A stretch of DNA of 64,000 bases from assembly GCA_045629585.1 (NCBI GenBank), contig JAZQRM010000060.1:17312-81311 (forward strand), in the 5' to 3' direction. Position 1 is the first letter of the stretch, and each line of letters begins with the position of its first letter. The position numbers were made by a program, and so were the translations under genes. Under the pieces are notes generated by a model. That model made no database searches. It had not been told where the DNA came from and worked only from the letters and a program-made list of their open reading frames with translations. The stretch comes from Taishania sp045629585. Its GTDB lineage: Bacteria > Bacteroidota > Bacteroidia > Flavobacteriales_D > Crocinitomicaceae. Below, one piece after another: positions 44,688 through 54,900 of the stretch.

Positions 44688-44718
44688 CAAAGTTACGTAT
44701 TCTTTACTGTTCTCGCAA
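44688..44718 (-). promoter_or_regulatory. Promoter of tRNA-Met
   Basis: -33 TTG (44716-44718 on the minus strand), exactly 20 nt, then -7 TAACTTTG (44688-44695). This is the best full Bacteroidetes promoter in the window and supports the weaker single -7 calls elsewhere. Confidence 0.8.
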
Positions 44719-44741
44719 GCTTTTTCTAACTTTTTTTTGAA

Positions 44742-45494
44742 TTAAGATCGATCAGCTTCATTCAACACGTTCGTGTAATGTTTTAACGAACGAAGAATCA
44801 AAGAAATAGCCAAAGCAACTATTAATCCAGTTGTTAAACTACAATTCCAAGTAACTGCTCCATTGACAAAAGAAAGTCGCAAAAATTCCACAAAAACAAA
44901 ACCAATGATCGTAGCAGTCACACCACTATACTCTCTTCTTAAACTCGTTTTTAAGCTAAATGAAATATCAGCGGCGTTATAATTCTTGAAACTTGGTATA
45001 AATGCAGGGGTTTTATTTGCCCAATCCATATATTGATCACCGAACTTACGCTCTAAGAAACGCTCTTCCGCAAACATGATTCTTTCGTAATACAACCAAA
45101 ACAATAAAGATACGATGATTACATAGTAGATATTACCTGTGAAAACAACTATTCCAATCCACATTAAATAGTTACCAAGATATAAAGGGTGCCTAACGGT
45201 AGAATAAATTCCACGCGTATTCAAAGCTTCGGCTACTTGACCTTCTTTTGTATTTCTTCCGGAAGTAAATTTATTGGAAGTACCGATTGCAATTGAACGA
45301 ATAATTTGCCCAATCAAAGAGATTACTGCCCCGCCAATTAGCAATCCATATTTCAAACATTCATCATTTTCTATCTTCTCATTATTTGCCCAATAAACAA
45401 ACGGAACTGCAAGAACAAACAGAATAACAGGTATTTGACCACGGTAGCGAAATAAAAGATTACCTCTACTTTCTAAAGAATTAATTAATGCCAT
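44742..45494 (-). CDS. Isoprenylcysteine methyltransferase-like (PEMT/ICMT) membrane protein
   Basis: 250 residues with about six transmembrane helices. The methyltransferase core is GIYSTVRHPLYLGNYLMWIG...ERFLERKFGDQYMDWANKTPAFIP (in pieces), including the RHP-Y and EE/ER motifs used for AdoMet binding. Substrate unknown; relatives methylate lipids or isoprenoid-type cysteines. A TATATTTG box (45532-45539) lies upstream. Confidence 0.82.
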   Translation of the reverse strand: MALINSLESRGNLLFRYRGQIPVILFVLAVPFVYWANNEKIENDECLKYGLLIGGAVISLIGQIIRSIAIGTSNKFTSGRNTKEGQVAEALNTRGIYSTVRHPLYLGNYLMWIGIVVFTGNIYYVIIVSLLFWLYYERIMFAEERFLERKFGDQYMDWANKTPAFIPSFKNYNAADISFSLKTSLRREYSGVTATIIGFVFVEFLRLSFVNGAVTWNCSLTTGLIVALAISLILRSLKHYTNVLNEADRS

Positions 45495-45531
45495 TGATAA
45501 ATTTTATGTATTTTTCAAAAATTGTAAGTGT

Positions 45532-45539
45532 CAAATATA
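45532..45539 (-). promoter_or_regulatory. Putative -7 box for PEMT/ICMT-like gene
   Basis: TATATTTG on the minus strand, 37 nt before the ATG at 45494. Confidence 0.4.
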
Positions 45540-45558
45540 TAATATTTTAACTACTATT

Positions 45559-45951
45559 ATGATTGTAAAAAGGAAATTTGAGCTAGAATTTATCATTAAA
45601 TCATCCCCCAAAGTATTAACCAATATGCTCTTCACCCCCTCTGGTTTAAGCGAGTGGTTATGCGACGACGTAAATGTGAAAGATGATATTTATGAATTTG
45701 TGTGGGATGGATATGGCGAAGCTGCACGCGTTCTCCAACAACGACCTGGTGTGCGAATGCGATGGATCTGGTTAGAGGACGAAACGGATGAATTATCCAC
45801 TTATTTTGAAATCACTTTTGAATCAGACCCCATGACTAAAGATATCATCTTACAAATCATTGACTTTGCAGAAGAAGATGAAATTGATGAAGCAACTGCA
45901 ACATGGGAACAAAAGATATCAAAACTTAAACGGGTAGTTGGCTCAAAATAG
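45559..45951 (+). CDS. START-like domain protein
   Basis: 130 residues, a Bet v 1/SRPBCC-like fold: KFELEFIIKSSPKVLTNMLFTPSGLSEWLCDDV, ending in the long C-terminal helix (ATATWEQKISKLKRVVG). Highly conserved in Bacteroidetes, where it usually precedes an LptF/LptG permease, as here (54 bp before its start). A lipid or hydrophobic ligand is possible; function not established. Confidence 0.85.
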   Translation: MIVKRKFELEFIIKSSPKVLTNMLFTPSGLSEWLCDDVNVKDDIYEFVWDGYGEAARVLQQRPGVRMRWIWLEDETDELSTYFEITFESDPMTKDIILQIIDFAEEDEIDEATATWEQKISKLKRVVGSK

Positions 45952-45985
45952 TTCAATAAACAGCTTTACTTTTCAAGATTACACT

Positions 45986-45993
45986 TAACTTTG
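45986..45993 (+). promoter_or_regulatory. Putative -7 box for LptF/G gene
   Basis: TAACTTTG fits TAnnTTTG. It contains the TTG at 45991, which is therefore unlikely to be the start; GTG 46006 follows 12 nt later. Confidence 0.5.
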
Positions 45994-46005
45994 TTAAAAA
46001 AAAGA

Positions 46006-47484
46006 GTGAAGCGACTTTCTGTATTTAGTATAAAGGCTTTTATCGGTCCGTTTTTGGTAACCTTTGCTATATCAATGTTTATATTGATTATGCAGTTCTT
46101 TTGGAAATACATCGACGATTTAATGGGAAAGGGAATTGAAACTATTTATATTTTCGAATTACTTTTTTACATTTCACTCAGTTTAATCCCAATGGCTTTG
46201 CCATTAGCAATGCTATTATCCTCCATAATGACGATGGGGAACCTAGCAGAAAACAATGAATTAACAGCACTTAAAGCCTCCGGTTTATCTCTTTACCGCA
46301 TTCTTCGCCCTTTATCTGGAATGGTAATTATCATTGCGATTTGTACTTTTCTGTTTGCCAACTTTGTCATCCCTCTTGCCGATGCGAAATGGCGGTCATT
46401 AATATATGATTTTCAGAACACAAAAATTGCTTCCATTATCACACCTGGTGTTTACACAAAAGAATTAGGTGAGTACGCGATTAAAGTTCAAAGTAAAAAT
46501 GAAGATGGTTCTTTTAACAACATCATCATTCATGACAAAACAAATCCGCAAGAATTAAAAACAGTTCGTGCAAAAAAAGCAGAGTTATTTAAAACAGAAA
46601 ACAATAGACACATTTTCTTTAATTTAACAGACGGTTTTATCATTGAAGAACTTTCTATAACCGCACCTGTATTTGGTCAAGGCGGTGTTCGAATTGACAC
46701 TCAAAAGGAATCACGAGAAACCAGAAGAACCACATTTGAACAAGCGACCTACAAAATTGAACTGGGAGGCTTCTCCGTTAACAAAGGTGACGCTACAAAT
46801 TTTGAAGATTCCTACGCTATGTTAACCGTTTTTGAAATCAATAGCGCCATAGATTCAGTAGCAAAAAAAGGTACAGAACTAAAAATGGCGTTTGCTGAAA
46901 ATACAATCTCTACTATTGACTATTTCCAAAGTAAAAATTATCAAAAAATGTTGGATACGATTCCAACATCAACAAGTCCTTCTGACCAAATTGCGTATGT
47001 TACCCAATCGTTAAAACTGGATTCACTGTCAACTTGGGAACAAAATCAAGTCTATACCAATCAAATAAATAAAGTACAAACTCGCATTCAACAAATAACA
47101 ACACAAATTGATTATTTCAATTCTGTCAATAAGAATAATAATAAATACCTAGTCGAATTCCATCGTAAATTTGCATTAACATATGCCATCATAGTCCTCT
47201 TCTTTGTCGGAGCACCGTTGGGAGCAATCATCCGTAAAGGTGGGTTTGGAGCCCCCGTGGTAATTGCGGCTTTGCTATTTATGATTTACTTTGTTTTAAA
47301 TACCGTAGGTGAAAACCTGGTATACGCCGAAGTTCTAGGTGCATTTGTTGGAATGTGGTTCCCCTCGCTCATCCTCACTCCCATTGCCATTATTTTAATG
47401 TACGCAGCAGCTAACGACAGCCCGATTTTTAGCGCTGAAACCTATACTTCGTTTTTTAATCGAATGAAACGTAAACAAAAATGA
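46006..47484 (+). CDS. LptF/LptG-family lipopolysaccharide export permease
   Basis: 492 residues: three N-terminal transmembrane helices (including FIGPFLVTFAISMFILIMQF), a large periplasmic beta-jellyroll, and three C-terminal helices (FHRKFALTYAIIVLFFVGAPLGAIIRKGGFG region). LptF/G proteins extract LPS from the inner membrane with LptB. Motif ENNELTALKASGLSLYRI is typical. Start set at GTG 46006 because TTG 45991 lies in a promoter box. The next gene overlaps by 4 bp (ATGA), linking it to surface glycan synthesis. Confidence 0.92.
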   Translation: MKRLSVFSIKAFIGPFLVTFAISMFILIMQFFWKYIDDLMGKGIETIYIFELLFYISLSLIPMALPLAMLLSSIMTMGNLAENNELTALKASGLSLYRILRPLSGMVIIIAICTFLFANFVIPLADAKWRSLIYDFQNTKIASIITPGVYTKELGEYAIKVQSKNEDGSFNNIIIHDKTNPQELKTVRAKKAELFKTENNRHIFFNLTDGFIIEELSITAPVFGQGGVRIDTQKESRETRRTTFEQATYKIELGGFSVNKGDATNFEDSYAMLTVFEINSAIDSVAKKGTELKMAFAENTISTIDYFQSKNYQKMLDTIPTSTSPSDQIAYVTQSLKLDSLSTWEQNQVYTNQINKVQTRIQQITTQIDYFNSVNKNNNKYLVEFHRKFALTYAIIVLFFVGAPLGAIIRKGGFGAPVVIAALLFMIYFVLNTVGENLVYAEVLGAFVGMWFPSLILTPIAIILMYAAANDSPIFSAETYTSFFNRMKRKQK

Positions 47485-48656
47485 AACGCATTCTACATAT
47501 ATCAAATAAGCCCATTTACCCAATGGTCGATGGTGGATGTGTAGCCATGCATCAATTTTGTGAGTCTTTATTTTTGATTCCAGATACAGAGATTTATCAT
47601 ATAAACATAGCAACAAATAAACATCCGTTTTCGTCCGAAGCATACGCAAAGCAAAAAACGAAATTTAAAAAAGTAGAAAGCCTTTTTATAAATACGGATC
47701 TGAATCTTATCGACGGCATACGGACGACTTTAAGAAACAAATCATACAATCTAACACGCTTTCAATCATCTGATTTAATTAACACAATCGAGGATTGGAT
47801 CTCAAAATACTCCATTGACCTTTTGATTTTTGACAGTTTATTCGCTGCATCAGTTTTAGAGGCACACAACTTCCCTATTCCATGCTATATTCGCGCACAT
47901 AACATCGAGGCTGATCTATGGCAACAAAAGGCAAAACAAGGTGGAATTAAAGGTCCTATTTATCGAAAATTAGCTGAAACTTTAGCTGAAAGTGAAAAAA
48001 CAATACTGGAGAAATCTAATGGTGTTATATTCATTTCCGCTGATGATCAAAAACTACTTTCAAAAAAGAAAATTCAGCTTAATTCGATTGTAATACCTGT
48101 AGGAATACAAACCAATTCAACCCCTTTTACTTTCGAGAAAAATCATTTTCATTTCATAGGAGCAATGAATTGGTTTCCCAATCAAGAAGCCGTTCATAAA
48201 CTGATAAAAGACATCTTTCCGATCATAAAATCAAAAAATCCGAAAGCAGAACTACATTTAGCAGGTTCCTATTTTCCAAAAGAAATAAAAACCAATCCTT
48301 CCAAAGGAATTTACATCCACGGATTTGTAGAAAATGCAACCGCTTTTCGTCAAAATCATGGTATACAACTAATGCCCATAGAAACAGGCTCTGGCGTTCG
48401 TATAAAACTATTAGAAGCGCTTTCTGAAGGTGTTCCCATCGTTGCAACCCCAATGGCTGTATTTGGAATGGACAAAACAATCGAAAAGTGCTGTAAAATA
48501 GAAAAAAATGATATCGAATTTGCCTTAACTGCTTTAGAATTGAATGAAAATTCCGAAATTCGAAACCTTTTGACGCAAAATGGAAGAGATTTTGTGCAAA
48601 ATCATTTTTCCATAGAATCAATCGCACAACAAATTGCAACATTCATCTACACATAA
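47481..48656 (+). CDS. Glycosyltransferase, family 4-like
   Basis: 391 residues, GT-B fold. The N-terminal acceptor domain begins KRILHISNKPIYPMVDGG; the C-terminal donor domain has FHFIGAMNWFPNQEAVHKLI and MPIETGSGVRIKLLEALSEGVPIVAT, the GT4-type E-x7-E region. Cytoplasmic or membrane-associated, adding sugars to a polysaccharide or LPS. Coupled to LptF and overlapping the next glycosyltransferase, so these probably work on the same surface glycan. Confidence 0.88.
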   Translation: MKRILHISNKPIYPMVDGGCVAMHQFCESLFLIPDTEIYHINIATNKHPFSSEAYAKQKTKFKKVESLFINTDLNLIDGIRTTLRNKSYNLTRFQSSDLINTIEDWISKYSIDLLIFDSLFAASVLEAHNFPIPCYIRAHNIEADLWQQKAKQGGIKGPIYRKLAETLAESEKTILEKSNGVIFISADDQKLLSKKKIQLNSIVIPVGIQTNSTPFTFEKNHFHFIGAMNWFPNQEAVHKLIKDIFPIIKSKNPKAELHLAGSYFPKEIKTNPSKGIYIHGFVENATAFRQNHGIQLMPIETGSGVRIKLLEALSEGVPIVATPMAVFGMDKTIEKCCKIEKNDIEFALTALELNENSEIRNLLTQNGRDFVQNHFSIESIAQQIATFIYT

Positions 48657-49824
48657 ACCACTCGTGGTTGTCATGACCAGTCGTTTTCCTTATCCTTTAG
48701 AAAAAGGTGACAAACTTCGTATATACTATCAAATCAAAGAATTAAGTAAACAATTTGACATTCGCCTCATTTCGATAAGTGATCAAAAAGTTTCACAACA
48801 GTCCATTGAAGAACTACAAAAATACTGCTCAGAGATACACATCTTCCAGATTTCCATATTGAGCTACCTTTCCAATGCATTGTGGTATTTTCTGACCGGA
48901 AGATCTTTTCAAGTCGGTTATTTCTACAATCGAAAATGGATTAAAAAGGTAAATAAACTAATCCATTCATGGCAGCCTGCACATATTTACACCCAATTGG
49001 TACGGTGTACAGAGTACACAAAAAACTATCATGATTGTCCAAAAACCTTAGATTACATGGATGCTTTAGGTACTGGGATTGAACGCCGTGCAGAAAAATC
49101 AAATTTTCTGTTAAAATGGGTTTTCGAAAAAGAATCCGTTCGTTTGAAACGCTATGAGCGAAGAATTTTTGAATATTACGATTATAAAACGATTATTTCT
49201 GATCAAGATAAACGTTTAATCAGTCATCCACTACAAAAGGAAATCGTTTCTATCCCAAATGGGATCGATCAAAGTTTTATTAATTATACGGGACAGTATT
49301 CGGAAAAATACGATATTGGTTTCATTGGTAACATGAACTACGCACCAAATATTGATGCCGTTCATTATATCCAAAAGTATTTTTTAAAAAAGCACCCAAC
49401 AGTTACTTTTCTAATTGCCGGTGCAAATCCTCATCCAACGGTTTTAGAAATAGGAAAAGTACCTAATATTACTGTCGCAGGTTGGATGGATGACATCCGT
49501 AAAGCTTATGCTGATATTAAATTATTTGTTGCGCCTATGCAAATTGGCACTGGAATGCAAAATAAGTTACTGGAAGCAATGGGAATGGGAATACCCTGTA
49601 TCACAAGCTCATTAGCGAACAATGCGATCGGAGGAATACATAAAGAATCGATTTGGGTAGTTGATACCCCTGAAGAACTTGAGTATGCTATTGACTACTT
49701 ACTCCATCATCCGATGGAAGCTAAAGAAATGGGAAAAAAAGCTAAAGATTGGGTATCGGAACATTACACATGGAAAAAAACCACTGAATTATTAGTAAAT
49801 TTGATACATGCTAAACCTATTTAA
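48634..49824 (+). CDS. Glycosyltransferase, family 4-like
   Basis: Up to 396 residues, homologous to the preceding gene. It begins around VVVMTSRFPYPLEKGDKLR; the donor domain contains IGFIGNMNYAPNIDAVHYI and APMQIGTGMQNKLLEAMGMGIPCI. The TTG at 48634 gives a 23-bp overlap with the upstream gene. GTG 48664 or ATG 48673 are alternative starts that fit the family beginning as well or better. Probably one glycan-assembly operon with the LptF gene. Confidence 0.85.
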   Translation: MQHSSTHKPLVVVMTSRFPYPLEKGDKLRIYYQIKELSKQFDIRLISISDQKVSQQSIEELQKYCSEIHIFQISILSYLSNALWYFLTGRSFQVGYFYNRKWIKKVNKLIHSWQPAHIYTQLVRCTEYTKNYHDCPKTLDYMDALGTGIERRAEKSNFLLKWVFEKESVRLKRYERRIFEYYDYKTIISDQDKRLISHPLQKEIVSIPNGIDQSFINYTGQYSEKYDIGFIGNMNYAPNIDAVHYIQKYFLKKHPTVTFLIAGANPHPTVLEIGKVPNITVAGWMDDIRKAYADIKLFVAPMQIGTGMQNKLLEAMGMGIPCITSSLANNAIGGIHKESIWVVDTPEELEYAIDYLLHHPMEAKEMGKKAKDWVSEHYTWKKTTELLVNLIHAKPI

Positions 49825-49886
49825 GCTATAACAATTACCTATTAATCGATAAAAATCTTGTATTTTTACAGGAGCAATTTCACATT

Positions 49887-51104
49887 ATGGAGATAGTATT
49901 AAATTCAATTGAAGAAGCAATTGAAGACATAAAACAAGGAAAAGTTGTAGTCGTAGTTGATGATGAGGATCGTGAGAACGAAGGAGACTTTATTGCAGCT
50001 GCTGAATGTGCTACACCTGAAATGATTAACTTCATGGCTACTCATGGCCGTGGATTGATATGTACCCCACTTACAATTGAACGATGCCAAGAGTTAGATT
50101 TAAATCTAATGGTAACCAACAATACCGTATTACACGAAACCCAATTTACGGTTTCTGTAGATTTAATTGGCCAAGGTTGTACGACCGGTATTTCGGCACA
50201 AGACCGTGCTAAAACAATAAAAGCTTTAGTTGATGATTCAACAAAACCAAGTGACTTAGGTCGTCCAGGACATATTTTTCCTCTTCGCGCAAAAACGGGA
50301 GGTGTACTTCGTCGTACAGGACATACTGAAGCTGCTGTAGATTTAGCGCGTCTTGCTGGATTTAAACCAGCTGGAATCTTAGTGGAGATTTTAAATGAAG
50401 ATGGAACGATGGCCCGTTTACCACAATTGGTTGACGTTGCTAAACGTTTTGATCTTAAACTAATTTCAATCGAACAACTAATCGAATACCGTTTACACCA
50501 TGATACGCTTATTGAAAAAAAGGAAGTTGTGGATATGCCAACGGTACACGGAGATTTTAAATTACACGCGTACGAAGAAAAACTAACTGGTGATGCACAT
50601 GTTGTAATCACCAAAGGTGAATGGACTCCTGATGAAAGTGTTTTAGTGCGTGTACATTCTTCTTGTTTAACCGGCGATGTATTTGGTTCATGCCGATGTG
50701 ATTGTGGACCTCAGCTGGAAAAAGCGATGGAAATGATCGAGAAAGAAGGTAAAGGTGCAATCGTTTACATGAATCAAGAAGGACGTGGAATTGGACTTAT
50801 CAACAAAATTCGAGCTTACAAATTACAAGAAGAAGGATTTGATACCGTTGAAGCTAATTTAAAATTAGGTTTTAAATCCGATCAAAGAGACTATGGAGTT
50901 GGTGCGCAAATCCTACGTGATTTAGGTGTTCAAAAGATGCGATTGATGTCTAACAACCCTAAGAAACGCACAGGATTAATTGGATATGGACTAGAAATCG
51001 TTGAAAACGTTGCCATTGAAGTAGGTCAAAATGCTCATAATCAAAAATATTTGGAAACAAAACGCGATAAAATGGGTCATTCTTTAAACTTAGATAAAAA
51101 GTAA
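49887..51104 (+). CDS. ribBA: Bifunctional DHBP synthase / GTP cyclohydrolase II
   Basis: 405 residues. The N-terminal half (about 1-205) is 3,4-dihydroxy-2-butanone 4-phosphate synthase: DDEDRENEGDFIAAAE and GHIFPLRA...RTGHTEAAVDLARLAG. The C-terminal half is GTP cyclohydrolase II with the zinc ligands SSCLTGDVFGSCRCDCG and MNQEGRGIGL. It makes both precursors for riboflavin. The stop overlaps the following ABC ATPase start by one base. Confidence 0.96.
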   Translation: MEIVLNSIEEAIEDIKQGKVVVVVDDEDRENEGDFIAAAECATPEMINFMATHGRGLICTPLTIERCQELDLNLMVTNNTVLHETQFTVSVDLIGQGCTTGISAQDRAKTIKALVDDSTKPSDLGRPGHIFPLRAKTGGVLRRTGHTEAAVDLARLAGFKPAGILVEILNEDGTMARLPQLVDVAKRFDLKLISIEQLIEYRLHHDTLIEKKEVVDMPTVHGDFKLHAYEEKLTGDAHVVITKGEWTPDESVLVRVHSSCLTGDVFGSCRCDCGPQLEKAMEMIEKEGKGAIVYMNQEGRGIGLINKIRAYKLQEEGFDTVEANLKLGFKSDQRDYGVGAQILRDLGVQKMRLMSNNPKKRTGLIGYGLEIVENVAIEVGQNAHNQKYLETKRDKMGHSLNLDKK

Positions 51105-51781
51105 TGTTACTTACAGCAAACGGAATCACTAAGGCTTACGACAAACTGCCTATATTGAAGGGCATTGATTTAGCCATTGAAAATGGTGAAATTGTTTCCA
51201 TTGTAGGTTCTTCTGGTGCTGGTAAAACGACATTATTACAAATATTAGGTACCTTGGATCGTCCGGACCAAGGTACTCTTTTGATTGACGGAATAAATCC
51301 ATTTGAGTTAAATCCAAAAAAAATTGCTCAATTCCGAAATACACATTTAGGATTTGTCTTCCAATTTCATCAACTGCTTCCAGAGTTTACAGCGATAGAA
51401 AATGCAGCAATGCCTGCCCTTATAGCCGGTGACACCAAAACAGTTGCCACAGACAAAGCAAAAAAATTATTAGATCGACTAGGATTAAGTCATCGGTATG
51501 ACCATAAACCAAGTGAACTTTCTGGAGGTGAACAACAACGTGTTGCAGTTGGACGTGCATTAGTGAATAAACCAAGCCTTATTTTTGCAGATGAACCTTC
51601 TGGAAACTTAGACACCGTAAATTCACAAGAATTACATCAACTATTTTTTCAATTACGGGAGGAAATGAACCAAACCTTCGTTATCGTTACGCATAATGAA
51701 AATTTAGCCAACATGGCTGACCGAAAAATTATCATGAAGGATGGTTTAGTCTTAACCTCGGATTATTCTTCCCCAGAATAG
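51104..51781 (+). CDS. ABC transporter ATPase, LolD type
   Basis: 225 residues. Walker A GSSGAGKTT, Q-loop FQFHQLLPEFTA, signature LSGGEQQRVAVGRAL, Walker B LIFADEPSGNLD and the H-loop VTHN. Closest to LolD/MacB-type ATPases that drive lipoprotein release or related mechanotransmission. No permease is adjacent. Starts on the last base of ribBA, so translation is coupled. Confidence 0.92.
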   Translation: MLLTANGITKAYDKLPILKGIDLAIENGEIVSIVGSSGAGKTTLLQILGTLDRPDQGTLLIDGINPFELNPKKIAQFRNTHLGFVFQFHQLLPEFTAIENAAMPALIAGDTKTVATDKAKKLLDRLGLSHRYDHKPSELSGGEQQRVAVGRALVNKPSLIFADEPSGNLDTVNSQELHQLFFQLREEMNQTFVIVTHNENLANMADRKIIMKDGLVLTSDYSSPE

Positions 51782-51917
51782 CTACTTACAAAAAGTAAAC
51801 ATGAAATCCATTTAGTATTTTACAAATACTAAATGAAAATTTCACTAAGAAAGCTTTTAAATAATACAATTTATCATTTATTACATTTATTTCACATTCA
51901 ACTCTTAATCAATAGGT

Positions 51918-51925
51918 TATTTTTG
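51918..51925 (+). promoter_or_regulatory. Putative -7 box for first beta-helix gene
   Basis: TATTTTTG fits TAnnTTTG; 22 nt before the ATG at 51948. Confidence 0.45.
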
Positions 51926-51947
51926 CAGCAAACCAAACCTATAAAGA

Positions 51948-54900
51948 ATGAAACAAAAATCGACCACTTTCATGGCACTTTGTGCTATGTTAATATCTAG
52001 TTTCTATGCTAGTTCACAAAATAGTCTATATATTTCTACAGAAGGAGTAGATGGATTAAATAACTGTCAGAATGTTGACAGTCCATGCCAAACGATAGCT
52101 TATGCATTGACGCAAACAACAAGTGGTGATACCATTAAAATCGCACCTGGAGAATATATTCAAAATGCTACACTCACGCTGAACCAATCCGTTACTATAA
52201 TAGGAAGCGACCCGGTAGAAAGACCAATCATATCGTCTTCCACTTCAGATTTTTTCATCGTTAACAGTTCAAATGTTACCCTTAAAAATCTACATTTTAA
52301 AATGGGCCTCACAAATGCAAACGGTTTACGCGGTATTGTCTCCACTCAAAACTATGATAATTTAAAGATTGATAACAATCGATTTGAATCAACTCTTACT
52401 TTAAGTGGATCAGGACAAGACAATATGATATGGACAGCTTTTGCTATTTCTCTAGAATCACCTATTGGTGTTATCCAAACAGTAGAAATCACCAATAATG
52501 AAATTACTACTGACCCTAATTTTAAAATTTTTGGCCGAGGCATTTTTTTAGGTAGTGGGGCTGCTAAAGACGCACCAGGCGGTATCATTAGTGGAAATAC
52601 AATAAATGCCTATTACGCCATTCAATCTACACGGTTTAATAGTGAAATGCGTATTGAAAACAATTCCGTGACAGGGATGATAATGATAAATTACCTCTAC
52701 CAAAATGGTTCAATAATTCTAGCTGATAACCTCATCAGCGCTAATTCCATCTTAACACCAGATGAACTATATAGTTTGATTGAATTAAGGGAAATAAAAT
52801 TTGGATCTGTACGTATTGAAAATAATGTAATTAGAGATTATACGCGAATCGGATTATTATCATGTGCTTCTAGATATGTAGACGTCTTAAATAATACGTT
52901 TACTCCCAATGCTGATGCCACTCAGTTTGCTTCAGTAATGGTTAACACAAAAATAATGACTAGAGGTCAACAAGCATCTCCATGGACAAACGAAATAACT
53001 TTTAAAGGAAATATATTCAATGCCAGCCAAGAGGACAATGCAGGTACAGCTATTGTTTTCGCTGATCATCTAGGATTATTCACCCCTGCCTTTGATAACG
53101 TAATCATCGGTGGAGAGGATGCTATAGAAAAAAACACATTCTCTCCCCTTTTAGAAAACTATATAGTATTGGATGGTCAAACGGGATCTAGTACAGATTA
53201 CCCTCTATGGATAGGCTATTCAGTAACCAATATGCGAGCTGTTACAGATACTTTTTATGCCTTAGTGAATCAAAATAACTACCAACTAGCAGGATTAACA
53301 ACTATTGGAAATAAAATAGTTGATCAAGTTGACTTTCCTGATTTAGGACTAATTATCTTAAGTTTTGGTGGTTCAGATTTATACGTGTCAAACTCTGGCT
53401 CAAATCTATCTAATGATTGTACAGATCCTTTACGACCTTGCCAAACAATTGAACTAGCAAACACTTTCGCGCGTGAAAATACAAACATCTATATAGCTGG
53501 GGGAGAATATAATTTAACAGAAACAATTGCCTTAAGTTACCAAGGACAATCTTTGCTTGCGTGGGACAACACAGTGAAGCCTATCCTAAAAACCAACCAA
53601 CGAACATTCATTGATGTACAATCTGAAAATATTACAATCGAAGGATTACAATTAGAATTAGGGCTTAGCAACGAAACAGGTATATACGGCATTCAATCAA
53701 CCAATCAAGTATTTAACAATCTGCAAATCAATAATAATAACATATACTCCACTTCTCCAGTTATTCCCTATGCAATGGTATGGAATTCTTTTGCAATCCA
53801 ACTGTTAAGCCCTGAAAATACAAACCAAATTGTAACAATTACAAATAATGTAATTGGCACCAAAAATGGCGCTGCAAACAACCTATTTGGACGTGGTATA
53901 AGCCTTGGAAGTGGTACTGCTTGGGGTATTCAAGGAGCAATAAGAAATAATAGTTCCAAAGCCTTTTATGCTCTACAAGTTATTCAGCCTACAGGAAACG
54001 TTGCTATTCAAGAAAATCAATTGAATGGAATAACGATGGTGAACGCTCCTCTTAACGGTGCGAATATTCGGATGGAGTATAATATTTTTGACGGGGCTCG
54101 TGACAATGATACAATTGACTACTATGCGTTACTCGATCTTCGAGCTATCGAAACAGGATCCGTTCTTATTGCAGTAAATGACTTTGTTAATTATGATAAA
54201 ATAGCAGCACTTTCAATGGCTTCAAAAAATGTAGCATTCCGCTGGAATCATTTCACTCCGAGTGATACAGCTGAAGATTTTATTTCCTTAATGGTAAATA
54301 CAAAACTGATGACCTCAGGTCAACAAAACACCTCTTATGCAAATGAAATTGAAATAAAAGGGAATGATTTTCTTGCTGGTGGAGAAAACAGGGGAACAGC
54401 CATTCACTTTGCAGATCATTACGGTGTCAACAATGCTCCTTTTAATAATATTATCATTGGTGGTCCAATTTCTAGTGCGAGGAATAATTTTGAACCTAAT
54501 CTACGTCAATTCATTGTTTTAGATGAAATGTCAGGTCCTTCGACAACCCACCCTTTATGGGCGAATTACAGTACAACAACGATGCAACCTGTATCACAAA
54601 ATATTGAAGCACTAATTGTTAATAATGATTACAACTATAATTCCACTATGGAAGTCGAAGAAAAAAACATTGATTCTGTTGATAATCAATTATTAGGAAA
54701 AATAATATTGGCCTACTCGTTTTTAGAAACTTCTTCTATAAAGTCTAGTAATTTAAGTGTTTATCCGAATCCTGCTGCTGAAGCAATTACTTTAACTATC
54801 GCTGATGGCGCTGCAATTTCAACCGTGACACTTATTGATCTTCTAGGTAATGAGATTAAAACACTTTCATTCCAATCTGGAAAAAAGATTGATGTTTCAG

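Noticed and set aside
48223..48642. 139-codon minus-strand ORF inside the glycosyltransferase
   Set aside because: Antisense shadow; the sense strand has clear GT-B motifs.
50042..50614. 190-codon minus-strand ORF inside ribBA
   Set aside because: Antisense to a well-conserved enzyme; Ser/Arg-rich shadow.
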